A stretch of DNA of 64,000 nucleotides from Rusavskia elegans (lineage: Eukaryota > Ascomycota > Lecanoromycetes > Teloschistales > Teloschistaceae), in NCBI GenBank assembly GCA_011316305.1, contig SAUG01000115.1, positions 160,149-224,148 on the forward strand, in the 5' to 3' direction. The notes beneath the pieces were generated by a model. That model did no database searches and was not told the DNA's origin. It worked only from the letters and a program-made list of their open reading frames with translations. A program made the position numbers and the translations under genes. This document shows, piece after piece, positions 47,607-57,141 of the stretch (position 1 is its first letter; each line of letters opens with the position of its first letter).

Positions 47607-49312
47607 TAAGCACTTGCTTGTCATATGGAGTGTTGGGATTTGAATTTCGAGTGACGGTGTTGGGGCGTGCAGGTCACTTGCCCCATGGAACAGTCCTTTT
47701 TGCACGGGCGAGTGTAGGAACTACGTTGTTGCTGCGAGCTGAACTCCTTATCCCATGCACTGATATAAAAAAGTTTTCCGTTTTGGCTGACAGTTGAGGT
47801 ATCGAATGCCTACCCCGCCAGTCGAATAGATAGTACACCTGAAATCATGCTTCAATTTAGATCGACGAGGTCTTGCAGGCATGGGGAAGGGGCGTGATTT
47901 TCTTCGGCTGTGCAACCGAAGCTTCTAATTTCAATAACGTCATCAATTCCTAATGTTGTAATGTTACCAACGGAGGGGCGCTTCTCCAATCGACACCCGC
48001 AGCGACGTTTGGATTTTGGAATTCTGGATAATCTACGAAGCATGAATCATACAGCTCGCTAAGGCACTCGTGAAATGCAAACTCGAGAGACTCGATGCCA
48101 CTCCTCTACCCTAGTCTCTTCGTATGACAATGGTTTATAACGTACAACAGTACAGCGGCTGCAGTCTGAAAGTGAGCGATAAGGCTAGTGCAGGCTGCAC
48201 TTCATACATCCTGAGCTGGTTGATGACCGGGAGTTCGGGGGCTTTAATGGGACCTAGCCTTTCGCATCTGCTGCAATAGGAAGTATTCAACCTATTTAGG
48301 GCGATATTCCTATCATCAAAGCCCACTGCGATACCTCGCCATGGTGCCAGATCTGAAAATCCACCAACTGGAAGCGCAGCTCTGTCATTCTTCTCCTAGC
48401 CATAACCGCCATCTTTTCTTGCTTACTCTACTTTCGGGCCTCGCTGGAGTCGATCTCATTTCGCAAGCGAAGACGGCAGTATGGACTCCGACACCGATGA
48501 TTCCGATACCTCACCCAGTCCCATTCGAAGAGTACGCAGCATTCGGCCCACGTATGACACCTATCCGTGGCTTCCCCAGCAAGGATGGATTCTTTTTCCC
48601 CAAGAATGCTCGCTTTGTCGAGGACCATCTACTCAGGCTTGACAACTTCTACGAAGCTCTTCCCTTGGCGGCTCCTGGGAAAGAAGGCGTCGCCTGTCAA
48701 CGTGTGGGCGCATCGGTCACGAGGTAGTTCAAAAACAAGAGAGAGTCGGAGAGACAACCCCCTCTCAAGGTCATAGTTGGCAAGCGAGTTGGGCAAATGG
48801 AGGTGTGGTCCGGGTGTTGAAGTCGAAGAGATTGAAAGTCTGGGAAGAGGTATTTGTGGGAGGATCAGGACCGCTGAGGGTATGGATGAGAGGTGCATAT
48901 ACGTCGAGGTGTTGAAAGGAACGTTCTTAGGGAATAGAGAGGATCATGAGCTATCCACAAATATTGTCTTTTGGTTCCTGAGACAAAACGTACAACATTG
49001 AGAGGTGCCTTGAGCGAACGCTGAGTCTTTGTTGCACGTAGCGGGATCGATAACGTAGACATCACACGTTTGATAAGTGCAGCGTGAACCCGAAAGCAGC
49101 CGCTCTGACTGATTCATGGTGTCCATTCAACAAAGTCAATGAATGATGCAGCTAGCAATACCCTTGCTTTGCCAAGTGCCAAGTCACTATGCAGGACAAG
49201 TACCTTATTCTTGAACCTATGATTACAGGATCCACCAGCGCTAAAAAGTACTCCCACCTTTTTGCGACTTCCACTTCCAAAACTTTCAGCACCGAGCTTG
49301 GATCTGATTATC
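47607..49312. other. intergenic region
   Basis: An open frame at 48341-48727 (128 codons) and a short frame starting near 48481 (MDSDTDDSDTSPSPIRRVRS) overlap in different frames. Neither has family support. No repeat seen. Confidence 0.4.
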
Positions 49313-50749
49313 ATGGGCGATGAGAACGCCCTACTGGATTTCCGAAAGCGCTTTGATGAGTTGAAGACTTCGGAGTCTCAACGACAAATGCTCATTGAGG
49401 TATGTTTTCAAGGATCTGGCCCTCTAGACCTAATACCAGATAAGCTAACATATTATCGCTGATGAGGATTTGCTCGAACAGAATGAGAAGCTGTCATGTG
49501 AATGCAAGCAGATAGGTCAAGATCTGGTCATTGAGAAAGATGCTCGCCGTCATCTCCAGACTCGCATCAAAGACGAACTTGAACCTTTGACGGTATATGA
49601 CCGCGACAGCTCTAGCGCTGATGCCGGCTAATAGATTGTTTTTAGAATCGTAGAGGTTTTGTACTTGTGCTCATCGACGCTGATGGTGATGGTTACATTG
49701 TAGGGCCACACCCCTCTACTTGCTGTGCCTTGACAGCTTACTCTCCCCACAGTTCCATGATACCTTCTTGAATAAGAACGAAGTCGGTGGAAGACTCGCA
49801 GCTGATGAGTTATTGGCGCAGGTCAAGCAGTACATCAAGAACCTCAACTTGGATGTTGAGAATATGGATGTGATTGTCCGTGCTTATGCCAATGTGAGAG
49901 GTTTGGGAAAAGCTTGTGTGAAGAATAATTCGATGAAGTCCACTGCGGATCTTGGTTTGGTTGCCAACGGTTTTACGGGCCGTCATCCGCTGTTTGATTT
50001 TGTGGATGTTGGTCTCGGGAAGGAGCGAGCCGACCACAAGATCCGAGGCATGTATTTCATCAGACACTCCATGACCGATGGCTAAACCCAAACTAGAGTT
50101 GTTTCGCTTTTACATCAACAGCTTGCAGTGCAAGCACGTGTTGTTGGGAGTCTCTCACGACTCCGGTTACGTTCCTTTCTTGGAAAAATTTGTGGCCGAC
50201 GAAACTGTACGGGATCGTGTCACGTTGCTCGAAGGTTATCATGTGAGTCCAGCTATTCGAAGTCTGGGCTTTAAGAATAGTGTGAGATTCCCATCGGTCT
50301 TCGCCCCCGGGTGGACACCAATTGCACAAAGTAGTGCCAGTCATGCTCAGCCACCCACACCAGTCACAGCCAGCCGTGTTACTAAAGGTCCGTTTCAGTT
50401 TTCTGCCGTGGACTCCAGTAAACTCGGGCCAGTCATGAAGAATGAGCAAGGGCAGCGCATCGACAAATACCTCAATGTGGATCCTGGAATTGTACAGGCG
50501 ATCCAGAAAAAGAATCTCTGTCAGTGGTTGTTCCTCAAAGGTTTTTGCGTTGGATGTGAGAGGAATCATGCACATCCAACTCTCAACGAGCAAGATTACG
50601 ACGCTTTGTGGGTCACGGCTCGACGCGGCATTTGTTTCAAGAATCAGAAGGTTAAAGGTTGCAACGATCCAACTTGTATCTACGGGCATTCAGGTAAACC
50701 TGTGCCGGGTCCTGGCCCAACGGATGTTCCCATCAGCAATGACCAATAG
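49313..50749 (+). CDS. CCCH zinc-finger protein with an N-terminal nuclease-like (NYN/PIN-like) domain
   Basis: Five exons (49313-49399, 49482-49592, 49646-49699, 49753-50047, 50097-50749) give 399 residues. A coiled N-terminus precedes a domain starting RGFVLVLIDADGDGYIFHDT and continuing through MDVIVRAYANVRGLGKAC, DFVDVGLGKERADHKIRELF, CKHVLLGVSHDSGY and VTLLEGYH, with the spaced acidic residues of a PIN/NYN-like fold. Two CCCH fingers follow: CQWLFLKGFCVGCERNH (C-x8-C-x2-C-x3-H) and CFKNQKVKGCNDPTCIYGH (C-x8-C-x4-C-x3-H). RNA binding is likely; nuclease activity is inference. The fourth intron (50048-50096) has a GC donor. Exon 2 could start 15 bp earlier, at 49467, in the same frame. Confidence 0.8.
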
Positions 50750-51186
50750 GCTGCTATAGCTTAGTGCTAAGGACTGCCAGGAAATTTTGAGATTGGAGTA
50801 GCAGTCGATCTCACAGGGTAGTGTTCATGCTGTCCGGTTATGAGATCTAGGTTCTGCCGTGACTCTGGTGAGAGGAGCAGTGTATGAGACAAATTCAGTC
50901 TACTTGGTCTAAGTGCTGCTGGTAACATGTTGTGTGTGCTTTGCAAGAGAGGAGATATTCAGGGTCGACACCAGCCATATCAGGTCATGTCAAATTACAC
51001 CCGTGAAAGGATGTTTTAAAGACTTTGCAGCACGTATTATTCAGATTTAGACTATTGCTAAGTCCTTACGAAAAGTACATTCATATATGAACTGCGACGG
51101 CATCGACATCCTCCTTGGCAACTAGGACCTCAACCTTAAGAAACCTTAAGATCAGTCCTACCCTGCCTTACGACCGGGACCACTTT
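50750..51186. other. intergenic region
   Basis: 3' side of the CCCH gene. Nothing recognised. Confidence 0.4.
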
Positions 51187-52040
51187 TAGAAAACCATCAC
51201 CATAGACTGCCCACTTCCCAACCGCAATCCCTCAATCATAAACCCCTGAGGCCTATTCCCATCATCTGACCCTTTAATCCCCACAAGCTTCTCCTTCCCC
51301 TCTTTATCCACTCTCCCCTCGGACGATCCACCCTATCACCCAACCCCCACCCCTCAGGAGAAATCCTCCCCACAACCTCCCGGATCTCGTTTGCGAGGTG
51401 TAAAGGGCGGGGTTGTTGATGTTGTGGAGGAAAGCTTTATGGAGAGAACGGTAGATGAATGTAACGGGGAGCCAGTTCCAGGGCATGAACGCCATAATCT
51501 TGTTTGTTGGAATGGCAGGAATTATTTCGTTGATCGCCAGGGATGGTGGGGTGGGATGGTAGGAGGAAGAGAGAATGCATTACCAGGCAAAATAAGAGAT
51601 CTCCTGACTATCAGATACATGATCTTGATTTACTTGATACCGCTTGTGGGACAGACCGTTCCAAATATGATTCCACCTGGAACTCACGCAGCATTATACT
51701 TTGCGAGAATATCATCGAGGGTTGTGGTGCCGTTGCTGATGTTGTTGTCTCTGGCGGCAATGATTTGATTGCGTGTCAGCAATGTTTGAATCCCCTACGG
51801 AAGCTGCTGCAACCAGTAGTACATACCGAGAACTGATTACAGACGGTGAACACGATGTTTGGCTCGCAACAAGCACTCATCCGACCCAACTTTTCTAGTT
51901 GTCCGAGGACGGTCTTTTGAAGTGTGGTTCTCGTGTAGCTGTATGTTTCATCCTGCACCACCTAGGATTCCCGTCCAAAAAGATGCTATCGGGGTGGTCA
52001 TAGTAGTAATCTCCAAAGAGCATCGAATATAGAGACACCA
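51187..52040 (-). pseudogene. decayed protein-coding gene, product not recognised
   Basis: Protein-like pieces lie in order on the minus strand but do not join cleanly. First, a hydrophobic start and LFGDYYYDHPDSIFLDGN (about 51970-52040). After a frame change comes VQDETYSYTRTTLQKTVLGQ, running to FTVCNQFS. A good GTATGT...GTAG intron joins that to GIQTLLTRNQIIAARDNNIS and LDDILAKYNAA, with a GTGAGT donor at 51690. Further down, short fragments in changing frames end in RPQGFMIEGLRLGSG before a stop near 51187. The frame breaks suggest a decayed gene, but mis-seen splicing of an intact gene is possible. No family named. Confidence 0.35.
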
Positions 52041-53255
52041 CCAAGAGCAGGTGCCCTAAATACTATCAAAGCAGACGTCAGCCATTTTTCCAATGTTGAG
52101 ATTGAGAGGGTTTCGACGTGGAGAGCAAGCGGAAAAGTTGTCCAACACGGTGACCCACCATAACATTTCTCTTGCAGACAGGGTCTGCCCCTGGCTTCCC
52201 GAACTCACTCATATCTGGATCAAGCTTTGAGCCTGACTGGGTTCAGATATCAGTAATGCCGGACGTACCGGTGGAGCATCTTCGTAAAGAGCTTCTGGAT
52301 GAGACCTCTGAACACCGAACGAAGGGCCGAAAGGCGATGAGAATGAGCCGCACCAGCACCACGGGTCCTGCAGGCCAATTGGTAGCAAAACGACTCGTAT
52401 TGGTCTTGTCCGGTTGCTCCACCCATGGAAGACCAGTCGCTATCTGGCTGTGAAGCAAGGCTGTTGGAATGGCCGGGGTAGCCACATTGCTGCCGGGTGA
52501 GCTTGGGGAGCTCGGAGATCTCTTCAGCGAGTTGAGCTGGCAACAGTTCAGGGGCGCCGTCGAATTATCTGCAACCGAGAACATCTGGATACTTTCCAGC
52601 TCGTTCGTTGCACACTTACCCGACCTAAACACATTAGCATCAGCCTCTATAGGGATAGCTTATAAACGGTGGAACCAGGATTAGGTTATGATATAATAAG
52701 AAACTAGTCCAGACGGGACATATCTATTCCCTTTCTATAAATACCTTAGCTTCCTAGCCGCGGAAACTAAACGCTTTATTACCTAAATTACTAAAAAGTA
52801 CGTTTTATACCTCGAGACACGGTGAATCATTGGTAAAGCTGGCAATAGTGACGTGAATGGTTCGAATGAGAGACTATAGGACCCTTCCTTGCTAGGTTTG
52901 AAATCCTCTCCACGGCTTCAAACCGCTCCTTGATTCCAACATCCTCCCTAGACAGTCCAATCAGACTATTTACTTCTACAGTACCCACGACGATAACAGT
53001 AAAAGTGTTGACAGGCCTACTCTCTTGACAACTCCATCTGAATAGCAAAGTAGATCTGCTGGGAAGGGATGTGAGTCGAAATAAGAATTGGCCTTACCCT
53101 CACGCATGCTTTGCCGGATAGGTGGTCCAGTGGATGTTAAAACATGTTGATGGAGAAGATTGCCTCCTCACTGGGTAAATCAATGCAGTAGGTAGGGACT
53201 CGACCCCGAGATAGGCCAACGATCAAGCAAGTTGACGGATTGAAATTCCTTAACA
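52041..53255. other. intergenic region with a short AT-rich patch
   Basis: Opposed open frames at 52172-52684 have no family signal. About 52680-52800 is AT-rich with TATA-like runs and may be a small mutated repeat remnant. The rest is featureless. Confidence 0.35.
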
Positions 53256-55163
53256 TCATAGTAGGTGGATATCTTGCCAATCGACTGCAATGTCATCGTT
53301 GCCGACCACTGGTGCAATGACCTCGCCGTCCATGACCCCATGAATGAAAGCTTCACCAATCAGGATATAGGTATCGGCATCAACCTTTCGTAACAGAAGA
53401 GGAACATCCACGCTAGCAACGATACACAATATGTCGAGCTCTTGTGCTTCAATAGGGACCAGCCCGAGCTTTCCTCCCTTAGTCATTACCAGTCGCCTAT
53501 TGCCGATCGATTCGCTCATCAAGCGTAGCCAGGCTTTGATCTCTGCATCATCTGCTGGTGTTGAAAACGGTTTAAGGGCTTTGGTCAAGTACTGGAACTC
53601 GGTGGCAGCTCCAACATCCATATGTTCGAACCTGAAAAATCTACCCCAGTTCAAACTCTCAATCCCGGATATCAATCTCTGGCCTTGAGTATTTTGATCG
53701 CGTGTTAGAACTCGGAGAAGCTGTTCATATTTGACACTATCGCTTGTCGTTCCCAACCAGGCAAAAGCCTCTGTCCTGAGGATACGCATAGCTCGGTCCA
53801 GGTCAATACGAGGCTGCAAGAATGATTCCGAAAGGAACTTGACGGAATCAAACATTCCTACGCTTATTGACAGCATCGAACCATCTGCCGAGAACGAGTA
53901 GTCGACTTGAGAGTCCATCGATGCACGATACAAGGACTCATCTCGACCACTGAGACGAGACGGCTGTGCGATGAATTCGGAGTAAATATTGGGAGCCCAT
54001 GATGGTATCCCCTCCTCGCGGAAAGGGTTTTGACAGAATATTAATGCGTCTAATCCGCCGTTGAGCAGAGCAAGTCTCTGAAAAGCCTGCTTCGCAACTT
54101 CGGCTGCACTCATGTGGTAATCGATTGGCATATCGATATGATTCTGAACCATACCAAGAATGGCAAAGACCCTATCCAGCGGATTTGTTGCCTCACAAGA
54201 GCGCGCATGTATTAACATACTCTGGAAGTCAAGGCTCCCTCCTCTCTGCAATGTCCTCCGGAAAAATTGCAAGTCCTCGCCACTATACGCACCACTGCGG
54301 TGGGTTCCGCCCCAATATGTGGTCTTGTCGTCGAGATCGGTCTTAAAGACGCTCAGCCAGTGGGAAACTGTTGCTACGTCCTCCCAATCGACAACGAATT
54401 CTCCAAAGAGAACGGATGCTCTTGTTGACATGGCAATTTCCTGTCTTACCCATACTCGTCGCCACCAGTCCTGATCGTAAAACCTTACCAAAGTGGGCCA
54501 ATGACCGCCTTTATCGCCATGTTCGACAATATCTCCCCAATTCTCCAGTCCACGAGGGGCAAGCTTGAACTCCTTCTTCTCTTCAGGATTGTCCAGGTAC
54601 TGAGCCAGCTCTCTGGCACCTACGCCTGCCTTATGGTAGCGAGTAAAGTTTCTCAAAGCGGAGGCAGTTCTCTCTTGGGTACGACGCGGTTCACTAGCAG
54701 CCCCAGGTGAGGTAATCCAGATAAGTACGCGATGCGCCTTTTGGTATATTGTTCTCATTTTCTGCACTTGAAAACTCTTCTCCGTGTTGTCATCTTGATT
54801 GATACACATCGCATCAATCCACAGAACTTTCGTCGCCGGACCTCCAGTCTGGTTCTCACGCGCAAGATTGTGTGCCAGCGCTCGGAGCGCGGCCTCTAGA
54901 TTAGGTCTGATGTAGAAATGAAAATCATTGAGATGAATTCGACGGTCGGGGTTGTCATGGCCCCACACGTAGGAGAGAGCTTCGAATCTGACTCCAGCTT
55001 CAGATAGAGGCGTAGTAAACAAATTACAGGTAAGAGGTTCCGAGCTGCTCCTAGTGCCTTGAAGTCGGAGAAGCCGGAATTCCCCAGGCGCTAGTGGTGA
55101 ATAAACAAAGCTTCTCTCGGGCTGTTTGGAAATTCTGTCAAACAGACTTTTCAGCGTAGACAT
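53256..55163 (-). CDS. HET-domain (heterokaryon incompatibility) protein
   Basis: A single exon of 635 residues. The HET domain occupies about residues 45-210: VRFEALSYVWGHDNPDRRIH, then VLWIDAMCINQDDNTEKSFQ and VQKMRTIYQKAHRVLIWIT, the three conserved blocks of the family. Later parts (RVWVRQEIAMSTRASVLFGE and TNPLDRVFAILGMVQN) match the usual extended region, where 'DPRDRVYALLGL' is typical. HET proteins trigger cell death after fusion of incompatible strains and occur in large, fast-evolving families. The start chosen (MSTLKSLF) is internal to a longer open frame, because the upstream 120 bp overlaps an opposite-strand HET relic and reads as non-coding. Confidence 0.9.
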   Translation of the reverse strand: MSTLKSLFDRISKQPERSFVYSPLAPGEFRLLRLQGTRSSSEPLTCNLFTTPLSEAGVRFEALSYVWGHDNPDRRIHLNDFHFYIRPNLEAALRALAHNLARENQTGGPATKVLWIDAMCINQDDNTEKSFQVQKMRTIYQKAHRVLIWITSPGAASEPRRTQERTASALRNFTRYHKAGVGARELAQYLDNPEEKKEFKLAPRGLENWGDIVEHGDKGGHWPTLVRFYDQDWWRRVWVRQEIAMSTRASVLFGEFVVDWEDVATVSHWLSVFKTDLDDKTTYWGGTHRSGAYSGEDLQFFRRTLQRGGSLDFQSMLIHARSCEATNPLDRVFAILGMVQNHIDMPIDYHMSAAEVAKQAFQRLALLNGGLDALIFCQNPFREEGIPSWAPNIYSEFIAQPSRLSGRDESLYRASMDSQVDYSFSADGSMLSISVGMFDSVKFLSESFLQPRIDLDRAMRILRTEAFAWLGTTSDSVKYEQLLRVLTRDQNTQGQRLISGIESLNWGRFFRFEHMDVGAATEFQYLTKALKPFSTPADDAEIKAWLRLMSESIGNRRLVMTKGGKLGLVPIEAQELDILCIVASVDVPLLLRKVDADTYILIGEAFIHGVMDGEVIAPVVGNDDIAVDWQDIHLL

Positions 55164-55227
55164 GATTACGAGGATGTGCGGGTGATTCCTGATCCAGTTA
55201 GATGGATGTTTTGCCCCACGGAATCTG

Positions 55228-55520
55228 AAAAATTGCCTCGAGGAATTGGCAATGTTATCGCCTGGTCTCTGGTGGATCGACACCCTTTGTATCAGTCAAG
55301 ACGATCCCGTCGAAAAGAGTCAACAAGTCAGAAAGATGCGTAGGATCTACGCAAGAGCAGAGCACACATTTGTCTGGCTAGGGTGGTGACGGATGATTCG
55401 CGCACTAGTCCTGTAGCTTTGGGTTGTTCAAGGATAGACTGTGACATAGATGGGAAATCCAAGTCGCACGTCCAAGTTGTAGGCTTGCTATGTGATGATG
55501 ATCTGGGGTTGCGAGTCTGA
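55228..55520 (+). pseudogene. truncated, frameshifted HET-domain gene fragment
   Basis: On the plus strand, head-to-head with the intact HET gene, one frame (55228-55389) reads NCLEELAMLSPGLWWIDTLC, ISQDDPVEKSQQVRKMRRIY and ARAEHTFVWLGW, the second and third HET blocks, then stops at TGA. A shift at about 55384 reopens it as VTDDSRTSPVALGCSR and it ends at 55520. The first HET block (ALSYVWG) is not found upstream. It is therefore a 5'-truncated relic with at least one frameshift. The sequence differs clearly from the neighbouring gene, so it is not a recent inverted copy of it. Confidence 0.82.
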
Positions 55521-56200
55521 ATATCGAGAGCCTCGTATACGTGTCTCGTCCCCCAGCTTGAGTACTTCCAACCTCCCTTATGAGTATCGATTCTTGAAAG
55601 GGGCTAAGTGTTACGTCCGAGAGAGCGATTTATAAGCTCACCTTGTGACTCCCATCTACCCCTCTTTTGTTGTCTCTGTGTGACATACACACTGTTATCC
55701 GACATCCGAGTATTCACGGAACTAGTTCCTACCTACGGAGGATGGCACTAAAAGTCAGAATATCGCCAAGGCGCTAGGGCACATACCCTAAAAGGGTCCA
55801 AAAACGTTATATCTGGTATAAACCTCTATATAATTGAATTATATTAATTTAATCTTATTTTTTTATCTTTTAATAATATAGTATTCGACTATTAATATTA
55901 TATAGTCTAATATTAGTACCCTCTTTAGACTCGCGGCCTTTACGATATTTATTACTATCGTTTAAACGAATAATTTTTTATATATAATATAGTATACGTT
56001 TAATCCAGCGCTAGATCTTTTTCTAGTTTAATTAATTATTTTAGTAGTAAAGTTATATACGTTTAGCTGCTTTTCTAGTTTTAGAAATATTTAATCGAAT
56101 CGTCTTTTACTTTATCTATAGCTAATACGATTCGATTTAGTTATAATTCGGTAAATTCCCGATCTAGAGTATTTTTAGAATGTCGAAATTAAAAAATATC
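55521..56200. other. transition into AT-rich repeat DNA
   Basis: Up to about 55800 composition is normal. A TGTTACGTCC motif at 55609-55618 equals the start of the LTR-like sequence at 56201. From about 55800 onwards the sequence turns abruptly AT- and TpA-rich with no coding potential. Confidence 0.5.
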
Positions 56201-57141
56201 TGTTACGTCCACGACTCTATAGAGTTCTATAGAGAGATTGGTCAGATAAACGAGCCTAATTATCTATAGCCGACTATAGCCGGTATAGCCGCTCCTCCGG
56301 ATAGAACTTTTAGTAGGCGGCTATTTATCGGTCTTTATAGCTACTTTTACTATATATATCGCTTTTTACTCCTATAAATAGTTTCTCTTATTAGTTATTA
56401 ATATAATTATTAAATATATTACTACTATTCTCTTTTTAATTATCTTATAATAAAAATACCTCGCTATATTATAACCGTACCTTTATAGATATATAGAATT
56501 AGTTATAATAACCTATACTAGGATTCTTTTACTATTTAATAGTTCGGACTATATCTATAGCTATAGCTAGGCTTAAATATAACGCCTTCTAATATATAGA
56601 GATATTATATTTTAATAATTTACTATATTAGTCTCGTTATCCCGACCTATAGATCGAAGCGATACTATTAAAGTAGTAATACCAAATATCTATAAAGGAG
56701 ATAAATGATCTTTAAAGCTATAGGTTATTTAATATAACGTCTCTATATATTAGAAGGCGTTACGTTTAAGCCTAGCTATAGCCGTAGATATAGTCCGAAC
56801 TACTAAATAGTAAAGGAGTCCTAGTATAGATTATTATAACTAATTCTATATATCTATAAAGGTACGGTTATAATATTATAAAGTATCTTTATTATAAAGT
56901 AATTAAAAAGAGAATAGTAGTAATATATTTAATAATTATATTAATAACTAACGAAAGAAACTATCTATAGAAATAGAAAGTAATATATATAGTAAAAATA
57001 GCTATAAAAGCCGATAAATAGCTATCTACTAAAAATTCTATCCGGAAAGATAGCTATACCGGCTATAATCGGCTATAAATAATTAGGCTTATTTATCTAA
57101 CTAATTTTTCTATAGAATTCTATAGAGTTATAAACGTAATA
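56201..57141. repeat. fold-back pair of LTR-like sequences (about 413-bp inverted arms)
   Basis: The arm at 56201-56613 starts TGTTACGTCC and is repeated in reverse complement at about 56729-57141, separated by about 115 bp. Two anchor points (56201/57141 and 56582/56760) give the same coordinate sum, so the arms align without net insertions or deletions. Each arm includes a CTATATATATCGCTTT TATA-like stretch, as in an LTR promoter. Both arms are heavily mutated in a RIP-like way. Confidence 0.8.

Noticed and set aside
48341..48727. 128-codon plus-strand frame
   Set aside because: A competing frame overlaps it and no domain or leader is seen.
52243..52632. 129-codon minus-strand frame rich in Ser and Pro
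   Set aside because: Overlaps plus-strand frames of similar length and has no motif; not called.
53090..53215. Possible tRNA-like arms (GGTGGTCCAGTGG and GGGACTCGACCCCG)
   Set aside because: Spacing is too long and the stems do not close into a cloverleaf.
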